A DNA stretch of 64,000 nt from NCBI GenBank assembly GCA_009996615.1, contig JAACZU010000016.1, forward strand, positions 32,008-96,007, written 5' to 3'. Positions within the stretch are counted from its first letter, which is position 1, and each line of letters opens with the position of its first letter. A program made the translations under genes and the position numbers. This stretch comes from Rhodanobacteraceae bacterium (GTDB taxonomy: Bacteria; Pseudomonadota; Gammaproteobacteria; Xanthomonadales; Rhodanobacteraceae). Below, piece after piece: positions 10,855 through 19,942 of the stretch. The notes beneath the pieces were generated by a model. The model was not told where the DNA came from and did no database searches. It was given only the letters and a program-made list of their open reading frames with translations.

Positions 10855-12552
10855 TCACTCGCCCAGCACGCGCAAGACGCCGAACGCATGCGCCATCCAC
10901 GACTCCAGCACGGCGCGGTCCGGGCAGTCGTCGAAGCGGCCGCCGCAGCGTTCGCGCAGGCGTGCATTGGCTTCGAAGTACGCGTTCTTCGGCAGGCCGG
11001 CGGCGTCGAGCACGAGGCTGCCGAGGAAGGCGAGGTCGAGCGGGCCTTCGCGCGGCGGCAGCGCCGCGCCGGCGAGATTGGTGTCGATGCGGTAGTAGGT
11101 GAGGTTGCGCGCATCGGCGCGCAGCGCAGGCGGCAACGCACTGTCGAGCGTGCCTTCGAGGCCGTCGAACGAGGGATGGTGGTCGCCGAAATGCACCAGC
11201 ACGCTCGGCCGGTCGTCGGCGAACAACGAATCACGCAGGCGCGCGAGCGCCGCGTCGGACTGGTGCAGGCGGAACAGGTAGTGGGCGAGGTTGCGGTTCA
11301 GGCGCGCGTCCGCGCCCGGTAGCGGTGGCGCGTTCCACGGTGGCGGCAGCGTGTCGAGCGGAAGGTCGTGCGGGCCGTGCTGGCGCATGGTCAGCAGCAT
11401 GAAGAAGATCGGCCGGCCGTCGCTCGCGCGCGCGCGCTGGCGGATCGCGTCGAACTGCTGCAGCAGTTCGAGGTCGGTGCTCTCCCAGCGCAGGCCCATC
11501 TCCTGCGCGTCGTGGAACTCGTCGAAGCCGTAGTCGGCGTAGGCGCCGGCGGCGCGCACGAAGTCGCGCGGCATCGGGTAGACCGCGATCGTGCGGTAGC
11601 CGAGCGCCTTGAGCTGGCGCGGCAGGCTCTCGCGCAGGCGCGGTGCGAGGTTGTATGGCGCGTACATGCCGGCCGGCCCGAACAGCGTGTGCGGCATGCC
11701 GGCGAGGAACGCGAACTCGCTGGTCCAGGTCGCGCCGCCGTAGGTGTGCACGCGCAGCGGGCCGTAGGCGGCCGTGTGTGCATCCGGCTCGAACAGCGCC
11801 ACGTTGCAGGCTGGCACGGTGCAGGCCGCCCACTGGCGCGGATCGAGCGTGCTCTCTTCGAGCACGGCGACGATGTCGGGCCGCTGTGCCGGCGCGGCAG
11901 TGGTGCCAGCGCCCCAGTCGAACGCGCCGGCCGCGTCCGGCGCGTATGCGGGCACCGACAGTTGCATGCGCGTCAGCGAGTAGAGGAAGGAGCTGGTCGG
12001 GTTGCGCCGCGCGTGCTCGAGGAACTCCCAGATGTTGACCGCTTGGATCTCGCGGAAGAGGCCCTGCGGCGCCGCGACGGCGACCAGCGGCAGCAGCGCG
12101 AGCAGCGACCACAGGCCTTGGGCGCGCCGGCGGCCACGCCAGCGTCCCGGCGTCTCCAGGCGCCACAGGGTGACGGCGAGCAGCACGCCGCCGAGCAGCG
12201 CCGCGGCGGTCTTGTGCCACAGCTTCGGGTAGTGCGCGATCACGTCGACGGTGGACGTGGTCGCGAAATAGCGCAGGTCCGGCGCCAGCAGCGGCTCGTG
12301 CAGGTAAGCGATCTTCAGCGCATTGGCCAGCCACAGCGCGCCGGCCAGCGCGCCGACGGCGAACAGGCCGAAGCCGAGGCGGCCGCACAGCGTGGCCAGG
12401 AACAACGCCAGCGCGCCGGCCAGCGCCGCGCAGTACAGCCGTTCGGTCGGGTCGGTCTCGACCGGCAGCAGGCGCCAAAGCGCGAACGTGAACGCACAGG
12501 CGCCGATGAGAATCGCCGCCAGCGTGCGCGGGCGGGTGTGCAACCAATCCAT
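10855..12552 (-). CDS. Membrane-anchored sulfatase / LTA synthase-like protein (paralog 1)
   Basis: N-terminal TM segments, then ...[55 protein letters not shown]; close paralog of the 18144-19877 product. Confidence 0.85.
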   Translation of the reverse strand: MDWLHTRPRTLAAILIGACAFTFALWRLLPVETDPTERLYCAALAGALALFLATLCGRLGFGLFAVGALAGALWLANALKIAYLHEPLLAPDLRYFATTSTVDVIAHYPKLWHKTAAALLGGVLLAVTLWRLETPGRWRGRRRAQGLWSLLALLPLVAVAAPQGLFREIQAVNIWEFLEHARRNPTSSFLYSLTRMQLSVPAYAPDAAGAFDWGAGTTAAPAQRPDIVAVLEESTLDPRQWAACTVPACNVALFEPDAHTAAYGPLRVHTYGGATWTSEFAFLAGMPHTLFGPAGMYAPYNLAPRLRESLPRQLKALGYRTIAVYPMPRDFVRAAGAYADYGFDEFHDAQEMGLRWESTDLELLQQFDAIRQRARASDGRPIFFMLLTMRQHGPHDLPLDTLPPPWNAPPLPGADARLNRNLAHYLFRLHQSDAALARLRDSLFADDRPSVLVHFGDHHPSFDGLEGTLDSALPPALRADARNLTYYRIDTNLAGAALPPREGPLDLAFLGSLVLDAAGLPKNAYFEANARLRERCGGRFDDCPDRAVLESWMAHAFGVLRVLGE

Positions 12553-12685
12553 TCCATTTCCCCAGCAGGCTCCGAAGCCGAGAAGACGTGTAACAGCGCG
12601 GCAGCGTTGCTGCAATGAACGTGTTGTTGGCGTGCTTCGGAGTGGTGCCTGGCGGTCATCGGAGCGACCAGGACTGGCGCTGAAA

Positions 12686-12701
12686 TGTGACGCACATCAC
12701 G
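12686..12701. promoter_or_regulatory. Candidate CRP/Clp-type binding palindrome
   Basis: AAATGTGACGCACATCACGTTTT matches TGTGA-N6-TCACA with one mismatch and A/T flanks; 58 nt upstream of the TIR gene ATG. Confidence 0.5.
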
Positions 12702-12758
12702 TTTTGGGCTATCTTGCTCGCCGTCTGCCCGCGCCCTCGGACGCGATTGCGGGGTGGT

Positions 12759-14978
12759 ATGTCCGACCCTCCGGTGGCCAACGGGCCCGTCTATCGGGCC
12801 TTCATCAGCTACAGCCACCAGGACCGGCGCTGGGCGGACTGGTTGCACAAGGCGCTGGAAACCTGGCGCGTCCCGCGCCGGCTGGTCGGCCTGACGACTG
12901 CTGCCGGAGTGATCCCGCGCCGCCTGCTGCCGATCTTCCGCGACCGTGACGAGCTGGCCAGCGCCACCGACCTCGGGCGCAAGGTCAACGAGGCGCTGGC
13001 GCAGTCGGCGAGCCTGATCGTGGTCTGTTCGCCGCATGCGGCCGCTTCGCGCTGGGTCAACGAGGAGGTGCTGGCGTTCAAGCGGCTCGGGCGCGGCGAG
13101 CGGATCTTCTGCCTGATCGTCGATGGCGAGCCGAACGCGAGCGACCTGCCCGGGCGCGCGGCGGACGAGTGCTTCTGTCCGGCGCTGCGCCATCGGCTGG
13201 GTGCCGATGGCCGTCTCGGTCCGGAACCCGCCGAGCCGATCGCCGCCGACGTGCGGCCCGGCAAGGACGGCAAGGCCAACGCCAAGCTGAAGCTGATCGC
13301 CGGCCTGCTCGACGTCGGTTTCGACCGGCTCAGGCAGCGCGAGCAGCAGCGCCACCTGCGCCGCCTGATGGCGGTCACCGCGCTGGCGGTGGCCGTGATG
13401 CTGGTCACGACGACGCTGGCGATCAGCGCGGTGATGGCGCGCCGCGATGCCGAGCGGCGCCAGAAGCAGGCCGAGGACCTGGTCGGCTTCATGCTCGGCG
13501 ACCTCGGCGACAAGCTCGATGAGGTACACCGGCTCGACATCATGCAGGCGGTCGACGACAAGGCGATGGCCTACTTCGCCTCGCTGCCGGCGGCCGACGC
13601 GACCGACGCCGCGCTGACGCTGCGCGTCAACGCGCTGGAGAAGATCGGCAACGTGCGCATGGACCAGGGCGCGCTGCCGGCCGCCGTCGAGGCCTACCAG
13701 GCGGCCGTCGCGCTGGCCGGGGAACTCGCGCGGCGCGCGCCCGCCGATGCCGGGCGCAAGGCGGTCTGGGGCGACAGCCTGAAGTGGCTAGGGCAGGCGT
13801 ACTGGTACCAGGGCGATCTCGGCGCCGCGCTGCGCAACTTCGAGTCCGCCGGCGCCCTGCTGCAGGCCGCGCATGCGGCCAGCCCGGCCGACCCGGACCT
13901 CGCTTTCCAACTCGCCGCGGCGCACATCGACAGCGGCCGCGTGCTCGAGGCGCGCGGCGACTTCACCGCGGCGCAGGGCGCCTACGAGGCCGCGCTGGCG
14001 CTGTACCAGGAGCTGGCCGCGCGCGACCCGAAATGGCAGACGTACCTGGGCAGTGCCTGGGACAGCCTCGGCAAGCTGGCGCTGCAGCGCGGCCAGCTCG
14101 AGCAGGCAGTGACCGCCTACCGCACCAACCAGCGCATCCAGTCCGCGTTGGCGGCGCGCACGCCGGGCGACCATGCGCAACAGGAGCACTTGCTGCTCGC
14201 CAATGCGATCCTCGGCCGCACGCTCGGGCTGTGCGGTGAACTGGAGGCTGCGGTGCGCTACACCGACGCGGCCGTGCAGGTGGCCCAGGCGTTGAATGCG
14301 TTCGATCCGGCCGTGATGCCGTGGAAAGACCTTCTGGCGTTGTACAGCCAGCAGCTCGGCGGCCTGCAGCGGCAAGCCGGCCAGCTGGATGCGGCCGCGC
14401 GCCTGGATGCCGAGGCGGTGCGGATCCTCGCGGAGCTGATGGCCAAGGACCCGACCAGCACCGGTTACGCGCAGGATTTCGCGCAGGCACAACTGGAAGC
14501 CGCGCGGCTGCACGTCGCGCGCCATGCCGTCGAAGCCGCGGCGGCACCCGCCGATGCGGCGCTGGCGACGGTGCGCACGCTGCGCGCGCAAAGTCCCGAC
14601 AGCCGCAGCCTGCTCCTGCTGGAAGCTCAGCTCCACCTCGTCCGCGGCACGATTGCCGCGCAGCGCAACGACCTGTCGTCGGCGCGGCGCGAGTGGACGC
14701 AGGCGCGCGACGGCCTCGAGCCGGCGCTGCGCGCCGGTGACGATCCGAACTTCCTCGCCGCCTACGCCGAGGCGCGGCTGCGGCTCGATGACGGCGACGG
14801 CGCGCAGGCGAGCATTGGCAAGCTGGCGGCGATGGGCTACCGCACGCCGGATTTTGTCGCGCTGCTTGAGAGCCGGCAGATCGCCTATCCCGCCAATGCC
14901 GAATTCGCGCAGCGGATCGCCGCGATCATGGACGAGCCGCCGGTGGCACGAACCGATCCCTCCACACCGCCGCGATGA
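12759..14978 (+). CDS. TIR domain - transmembrane - tetratricopeptide protein
   Basis: MSDPPVANGPVYRAFISYSHQDRRWADWLHKALE..SLIVVCSPHAAASRWVNEEVLAFKRLG (TIR with W-x-x-E-E motif); TM LMAVTALAVAVMLVTTTLAISAVMA; TPR-like C-terminal half. Confidence 0.88.
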   Translation: MSDPPVANGPVYRAFISYSHQDRRWADWLHKALETWRVPRRLVGLTTAAGVIPRRLLPIFRDRDELASATDLGRKVNEALAQSASLIVVCSPHAAASRWVNEEVLAFKRLGRGERIFCLIVDGEPNASDLPGRAADECFCPALRHRLGADGRLGPEPAEPIAADVRPGKDGKANAKLKLIAGLLDVGFDRLRQREQQRHLRRLMAVTALAVAVMLVTTTLAISAVMARRDAERRQKQAEDLVGFMLGDLGDKLDEVHRLDIMQAVDDKAMAYFASLPAADATDAALTLRVNALEKIGNVRMDQGALPAAVEAYQAAVALAGELARRAPADAGRKAVWGDSLKWLGQAYWYQGDLGAALRNFESAGALLQAAHAASPADPDLAFQLAAAHIDSGRVLEARGDFTAAQGAYEAALALYQELAARDPKWQTYLGSAWDSLGKLALQRGQLEQAVTAYRTNQRIQSALAARTPGDHAQQEHLLLANAILGRTLGLCGELEAAVRYTDAAVQVAQALNAFDPAVMPWKDLLALYSQQLGGLQRQAGQLDAAARLDAEAVRILAELMAKDPTSTGYAQDFAQAQLEAARLHVARHAVEAAAAPADAALATVRTLRAQSPDSRSLLLLEAQLHLVRGTIAAQRNDLSSARREWTQARDGLEPALRAGDDPNFLAAYAEARLRLDDGDGAQASIGKLAAMGYRTPDFVALLESRQIAYPANAEFAQRIAAIMDEPPVARTDPSTPPR

Positions 14979-15052
14979 GCGCCGCAGGTTCCACGGGCGA
15001 TGCGGCCCGCCCTCCGAGCGCCGCGCGGGCAGAATGCAGAAGGAGTCCGATC

Positions 15053-15436
15053 ATGCCGATCCAGGTCAGGCTGGATGTCAACGCCAACCCACCGGTGACC
15101 GTGCAACCGCAGAAGATGGCGGTCAACCGCGGCAACCAGATCGTCACATGGGTGCCGGCCGCGCAGCAGAAGTTCACGTTCGTCTCGTTGACCGGTTTGC
15201 CGACCCCGCCGTTCTCGAAGCTGAGCGTGCAGGACGGGCAGATCACGGTGACCAACGACAATCGCGCCGTCGGCGAGTATCCGTACACGATCGTGGTCAG
15301 CCTCGATGGCAAGCAATACAGCACGGCGGCGTCCGGTGCCGACGCGGGCGCGAAAGCCGGTTCGGCGCTCGCCACCGCCGCCGGCGCCGCCGCGCCGACG
15401 CCACTGATAGCCCGCCCGATCATCGACAACAAGTGA
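15053..15436 (+). CDS. Small protein of unknown function, predicted beta-sandwich (possibly DP-EP-like)
   Basis: MPIQVRLDVNANPPVTVQPQKMAVNRGNQIVTWVPAAQQKFTFVSLTG..ITVTNDNRAVGEYPYTIVVSLDGKQYST..RPIIDNK; same strand and short gaps to both neighbours. Confidence 0.6.
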   Translation: MPIQVRLDVNANPPVTVQPQKMAVNRGNQIVTWVPAAQQKFTFVSLTGLPTPPFSKLSVQDGQITVTNDNRAVGEYPYTIVVSLDGKQYSTAASGADAGAKAGSALATAAGAAAPTPLIARPIIDNK

Positions 15437-15461
15437 TCGATCGCCATCGGCATGCAGGTCC

Positions 15462-17189
15462 ATGGCAGTGAGCGCCATCGTTGCCCCGCTGGTCGTCGGC
15501 GTCACCAGCCATCGCAACATTCCCGCACGCGAGGCCGAGGCGATCCGGCGCCGCGTGCGGGAGTTCTTCGCGCAGCTGCAGCACGAGTTCCCCGGCCTGC
15601 CGCTGGTCGTGCTGTCGGCGTTGGCCGCCGGCGGCGACCAGTGGGTGGCCGAGGAAGCGCTCGCGGCCGGGGCGGAGCTGGTCGCGCCGCTGCCGCTGCC
15701 ACCGGCGGCCTACGCAGACGATTTCACCGACGCTGCCAGCCGCGTGGCGTTCGCCGAGCTGTGCCGGCGCGCCCGGGTGCTGCAGCTGCCGGCGCTTTCC
15801 GCGGCCGGCGAGGCCGCCATGCCGGGCGATGCGCGTGACCGGCACTATGCCCAGGCCGGCATCTACATCGCCAGCCACAGCCACATCCTGCTGGCGCTGT
15901 GGGATGGTCGCGAGTCGGACCTGCTCGGCGGCACCGCGCAGGTCGTCCGCTACCATCTCACCGGCGTCATGCCCGGCGCGATCGAGCGGCGCCGCGGCGC
16001 GCAGGCCCTGCTTGGCAGAGGCGACGAAAGCCTCGTCTACCACATCGTGTGCTCGCGCGCCGGCCGCGACGGCGTGGCGCTGCCTCCGCTGCCGCCCCTG
16101 CAGCCTTTGCAGGCGCGCTGGCTGGGCCGCGAGCGCGTGCGCGCGGGCAGCGACGGCATGCCGGCGGAGTTCCGCCTGATGTTCACGCGCATGCGCCAGT
16201 TCGACGAGGACTGCCAGCGCCATGCGGAAAGGATCCGGGCCGATGCGCAGGCGCCGGACGGCACCGCCGCGCAAGCGTCGGATGACCCGATCGACGGCCT
16301 GTTCGCCGCGGCCGACTGGCTGGCGCGGCATTTCCAGCGGCGCGTGCTGCAGGCGCTGCGCAGCATCTATGTGCTGGCCACGCTGATGGGCATCGCGTTC
16401 GTCTGCTATTCCGACCTGCCGACCGACCTGCCGTACCAGGACCATGCGATCTACGTGTTCATCGTGCTGTTCGGCGCCGGCGTGCTGGTGGACCGCGTCG
16501 CACGCCGCCGCGACTGGTACCGCAAGTACATCGACTACCGTGCGCTCGCCGAAGGGTTGCGCGTGCAGCATTGGTGGCGCGAGGCCGGCATTGCGCCGAC
16601 CAGCTCGAGCGGCTTCGCGCACGACAACTTCATGCAGAAGCAGGACATCGAACTCGGCTGGATCCGCAACGTGATGCGCGCGGCCAGCGTGCGCACGTTC
16701 GACGATGCCGCGCCGCCGGACGCCGCGCTGGCAAGGATCGGCGCCGAGTGGATCGGCGCGCCTGGCCACGGCGGCCAGCTCGACTACTACACGCGCAAGA
16801 GCGAGCGCCGCAGTCGCACGCAGCGCCTGACGCGCGGCCTCGGGCGCGCGTGCCTGTGGACCAGCATCGCGATCAGCCTCCTGCTGGCGCTGTTCCAGCA
16901 TCGCATCGGCCCGGACGACACGACCTCGCTGGTGGCGCTGATGGGCACGCTGACGATCATCGCGGCCGCGCGTGAGTCGTATGCCTACCGCAAGGGCGAC
17001 AAGGAATTGATCAAGCAGTACCGCTACATGCACGGCATCTTCGCCGAGGCGCGCCACCTGCTCGATCGCGTGCACGATGCCAACGGCCGCCGCGAGATCC
17101 TGCGCGCGCTCGGCGAGGCGGCCCTGGCCGAGCATGCCGAGTGGGCGCTGATGCACCGCGAGCGGCCGCTGGAGAACGCGCGGTTTTGA
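15462..17189 (+). CDS. SLOG-like nucleotide-binding domain protein with C-terminal multi-TM (SLATT-like) region
   Basis: GVTSHRNIPAREAEAI..VVLSALAAGGDQWVAEEALAAGAELVAPLPLPPAAYADDF (SLOG signature); TM-like SIYVLATLMGIAFVCY, AIYVFIVLFGAGVLV, CLWTSIAISLLLALF; RKYIDYRALAEGLRVQHWW. Confidence 0.75.
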   Translation: MAVSAIVAPLVVGVTSHRNIPAREAEAIRRRVREFFAQLQHEFPGLPLVVLSALAAGGDQWVAEEALAAGAELVAPLPLPPAAYADDFTDAASRVAFAELCRRARVLQLPALSAAGEAAMPGDARDRHYAQAGIYIASHSHILLALWDGRESDLLGGTAQVVRYHLTGVMPGAIERRRGAQALLGRGDESLVYHIVCSRAGRDGVALPPLPPLQPLQARWLGRERVRAGSDGMPAEFRLMFTRMRQFDEDCQRHAERIRADAQAPDGTAAQASDDPIDGLFAAADWLARHFQRRVLQALRSIYVLATLMGIAFVCYSDLPTDLPYQDHAIYVFIVLFGAGVLVDRVARRRDWYRKYIDYRALAEGLRVQHWWREAGIAPTSSSGFAHDNFMQKQDIELGWIRNVMRAASVRTFDDAAPPDAALARIGAEWIGAPGHGGQLDYYTRKSERRSRTQRLTRGLGRACLWTSIAISLLLALFQHRIGPDDTTSLVALMGTLTIIAAARESYAYRKGDKELIKQYRYMHGIFAEARHLLDRVHDANGRREILRALGEAALAEHAEWALMHRERPLENARF

Positions 17190-17303
17190 GTCCTGCATGG
17201 TGGAGACGAAAGTCGCCCAAGTAAGCAAAGCGCACCGGGCATTTCGCGGCACCGTGTGCGTGTTCCCGGGTGCGGCCTGCAGCCTTGCCCGCGCTTGCGC
17301 GCA

Positions 17304-17370
17304 TGGTGGGACTCGCCGTGGAGCGGTGGCGTGTTGCCGGGCGTAGCGCGCGGCTGCGTCCCACCCTACG
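17304..17370. repeat. Palindromic repeat, family 3
   Basis: TGGTGGGACTCGCCG...CGCGGCTGCGTCCCACCCTACG. Confidence 0.7.
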
Positions 17371-17440
17371 AGGGCCGTTGCGGCGTTGATGGCTGGGCGC
17401 CGCGCGAGCGAATCACCGTCGCATCCGCGTGGCGTTGCGC

Positions 17441-17507
17441 ATGGTGGGACTCGCCGTGGTGCGGTTGCGTCGAGCCGGCTGCTGCGCGCGGCTGCGTCCC
17501 ACCCGAC
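17441..17507. repeat. Palindromic repeat, family 3 (tandem copy)
   Basis: ATGGTGGGACTCGCCG...CGCGGCTGCGTCCCACCCGACG; second copy about 137 bp after the first. Confidence 0.7.
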
Positions 17508-17553
17508 GACAGTACGGTTCGTGCCTGCGCCCTCTAGTGCTGAAGGAGCGGTG

Positions 17554-18147
17554 TCAGAACAGTTCCGGCGCGATCAGCCGCCGCACCGGTGCGAAGCTGC
17601 GCCGATGGATCGCACAGGGGCCGAGCCGTTCGAGCGCGGCGAGGTGCTCGGGCGTGGCGTAGCCCTTGTGGCGGGCGAAGCCGTAGCCGGGATGGCGCGT
17701 GTCGAGTTCGCCCATCAGCGCGTCGCGTGCGGTCTTGGCGAGGATCGAGGCGGCGCTGATCGCCGCCTCGCTGGCGTCGCCGCCGATGATCGCGCGCGCC
17801 GGGCAGGGTAGCTCCTTGGGCAGGCGGTTGCCGTCGATCAGCGCCAGCGTCGGTGCGATGCTGAGTGCCTGCAGCGCACGCGTCATGCCGGCCAGCGTCG
17901 CGCCGAGGATGTTGAGCCGCTCGATCTCGTCGACCTCGACCATGACCACCGACCATGCCAGCGCGGCGGCACGGATCTGCGGCGCCAGCGCGTCGCGCTG
18001 CGCCTCGGCGAGTTGCTTGGAGTCGGCCAGGCCCTCGAGCGGGCGGGACGGATCGAGGATCACTGCGGCGACCACGACCGGCCCGGCCAGCGGGCCGCGG
18101 CCGGCCTCGTCGACGCCGGCGACGAGGGCTTCGGTAGCGATGCTCAT
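17554..18147 (-). CDS. rnhB: Ribonuclease HII
   Basis: [59 protein letters not shown]. Confidence 0.97.
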   Translation of the reverse strand: MSIATEALVAGVDEAGRGPLAGPVVVAAVILDPSRPLEGLADSKQLAEAQRDALAPQIRAAALAWSVVMVEVDEIERLNILGATLAGMTRALQALSIAPTLALIDGNRLPKELPCPARAIIGGDASEAAISAASILAKTARDALMGELDTRHPGYGFARHKGYATPEHLAALERLGPCAIHRRSFAPVRRLIAPELF

Positions 18148-19877
18148 TCGTGCAGGTCGTGCAGCCTGGTGAAGATGTGGTCGTGGTACGAGGCCAGCAT
18201 CTTCGTCTCCTTGCAGTCGAGGTAGCGGCCCTTGCAGCGCTCGCGCAGCAGAGTGTTGGCCTGCTGGAACGCGTCCTTCGGCACGCCGGCGACATCCAGC
18301 ACGAGCGAGCCGAGGAACGCGATGTCGAGCACCGGGTAATCGAACTTGCGCCGCACCGGGAAATTCGACTTCAGCATGTAGTAGGTGACCCAGTTCGAGG
18401 TGTGTGCGGCTTCCTTCGGCACCTTCTTCGGGATCTGGTTGATCGCGCCGTCGAAGGACGGCTGGTGGTCGCCGAAGTGGACCAGCACGGCCGGCTGCTT
18501 GCCGCCGAGCAGCGACTTCTCCAGCTCGGCCAGCATCGCGTCGGACTGCTGCAGGCGCTCGAGGTAGTTGCCGAGGTTGAGGTTCAGCCAGTCATCCAGC
18601 GCCTTCGGCTTGAACGTGCCGGGGAACAGCGGCTTGTCGTACGGCGGCGGCAGCTCGGCCAGCGGCACCATGTGCGGGCCGTGCTGGTGCAAGGTCAGCA
18701 TGAACACGAACAGCGGCTGGTCCGGGTGCATGCGCTTCTCGTCGGCGTAGATGCGCTGGAACACCGCGAGCAGGTCGGCGTCGCGGCTCTTCCAGCCCAG
18801 GCCGTAGTCGGTGCCGTCGTAGAACGCGTCGAAGCCGTAGTAGTCGTAGGCGTTGCGTGCGTTGAGGAAATCGCCGCTCATCGGATACAGCGCGATCGTG
18901 CGGTAGCCGGCTTCGGAGAACGCCTTCGGCAAGGTGTAGGCGACGCGCGGGGCGAGGTTGTACGGCGCGTACAGGCCGGCGTTGCCGAACAGCGTGTGCG
19001 CAAGGCCGGTCAGGAACGAGAACTCGCTCGTCCAGGTGCCGCCGCCAAACGTGTGCACGCTCATCGGGCCGTGCGCGCGCGTCTGCCGGTCCGGCTCGAA
19101 CATGCGCCGCTTGCACACCGGCAGCGTGCACAGCTTCAGGATGCGCGGATCGAACGTGCTCTCCTCGAGGATCGCGACCACGTCCGGGCGCGTCGGCGGC
19201 GCCTGCAGCGGCCGGTCCAGCTTCCAGTCGATGCCGTGGTCGACGTCCGGCGGGATCGCCGGCACGGTGATGACGGTGTCGTTGAACGAGGTGAAGAAGT
19301 CGGTGATGAAGCTGCGGTCGTTCACCGTGATCCACATCGGCTTGTTGAACACCGCGTTGAACGGGCCGTCCACCGACAGGCAGGTGACCAACAGGCAGCC
19401 GGCCGAGACCGCGCCGAGCCCGCGCGTGCCGATGCGTGCCGCGCGCGGATGCCGCGCGAGCAGCGTGGCGTGCTCGCGGCGGTATGCGACGACCAGCAGC
19501 AGCGGCACCAGCACCAGCGTGGCGAGGCTGGCGCCGAGCAGCAGCGGATAGTGCGAGATGACCTCGAGCGTGCCGGCGTTGACGAAGTAGGCGAGGTCCG
19601 GCGCCAGCAGCGGCGTCGTCAGGTACATGAACTTGAGCGAGGCGGCGATCTCGATCACGCCGAACACCAGCGCGACGACGAGCAGCGAGAACGCCACGCG
19701 CGCGCTGGCGAACAGCGCCAGGAGCAGGCCGAGCAGGACCAGCGTGCCGGCGAAGATCCGCTCCGGTACGGTGTTTTCGGTCAGCGGGCCGAATGCGACC
19801 AGCGCGGCGAACGCGAGCGCGGCCACGGCGCGCAGCAGCGGCGCGCGGCGGGCGGGAGGAGGGGCGGGGTCGATCAT
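18144..19877 (-). CDS. Membrane-anchored sulfatase / LTA synthase-like protein (paralog 2)
   Basis: Frame from [32 protein letters not shown] segments, [57 protein letters not shown]. Confidence 0.87.
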   Translation of the reverse strand: MIDPAPPPARRAPLLRAVAALAFAALVAFGPLTENTVPERIFAGTLVLLGLLLALFASARVAFSLLVVALVFGVIEIAASLKFMYLTTPLLAPDLAYFVNAGTLEVISHYPLLLGASLATLVLVPLLLVVAYRREHATLLARHPRAARIGTRGLGAVSAGCLLVTCLSVDGPFNAVFNKPMWITVNDRSFITDFFTSFNDTVITVPAIPPDVDHGIDWKLDRPLQAPPTRPDVVAILEESTFDPRILKLCTLPVCKRRMFEPDRQTRAHGPMSVHTFGGGTWTSEFSFLTGLAHTLFGNAGLYAPYNLAPRVAYTLPKAFSEAGYRTIALYPMSGDFLNARNAYDYYGFDAFYDGTDYGLGWKSRDADLLAVFQRIYADEKRMHPDQPLFVFMLTLHQHGPHMVPLAELPPPYDKPLFPGTFKPKALDDWLNLNLGNYLERLQQSDAMLAELEKSLLGGKQPAVLVHFGDHQPSFDGAINQIPKKVPKEAAHTSNWVTYYMLKSNFPVRRKFDYPVLDIAFLGSLVLDVAGVPKDAFQQANTLLRERCKGRYLDCKETKMLASYHDHIFTRLHDLHE

Positions 19878-19942
19878 GCGGTGGCGGCCATCGGGCGCAT
19901 CCTGCGCAGGCGCACGGCTGGCGTCAATGTGCGCGAACTCGC

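Noticed and set aside
8133-11102. 989-aa + strand ORF in alternate frame over the TonB receptor
   Set aside because: Arg-rich out-of-frame shadow ORF typical of high-GC DNA.
15420-17252. 610-aa minus-strand ORF opposite the SLOG-TM gene
   Set aside because: Low-complexity Arg/Ala/Gln/His composition; the + strand has coherent SLOG and TM motifs and operon context.
17256-17537. 93-aa + strand ORF in the rnhB-SLOG intergenic region
   Set aside because: Made of the tandem family-3 palindromic repeats; no independent coding evidence.
10855-19877. Prophage or integrative element carrying the TIR-SLOG genes
   Set aside because: No integrase, transposase, phage genes or tRNA attachment site seen; only palindromic repeats and duplicated sulfatases at the edges.
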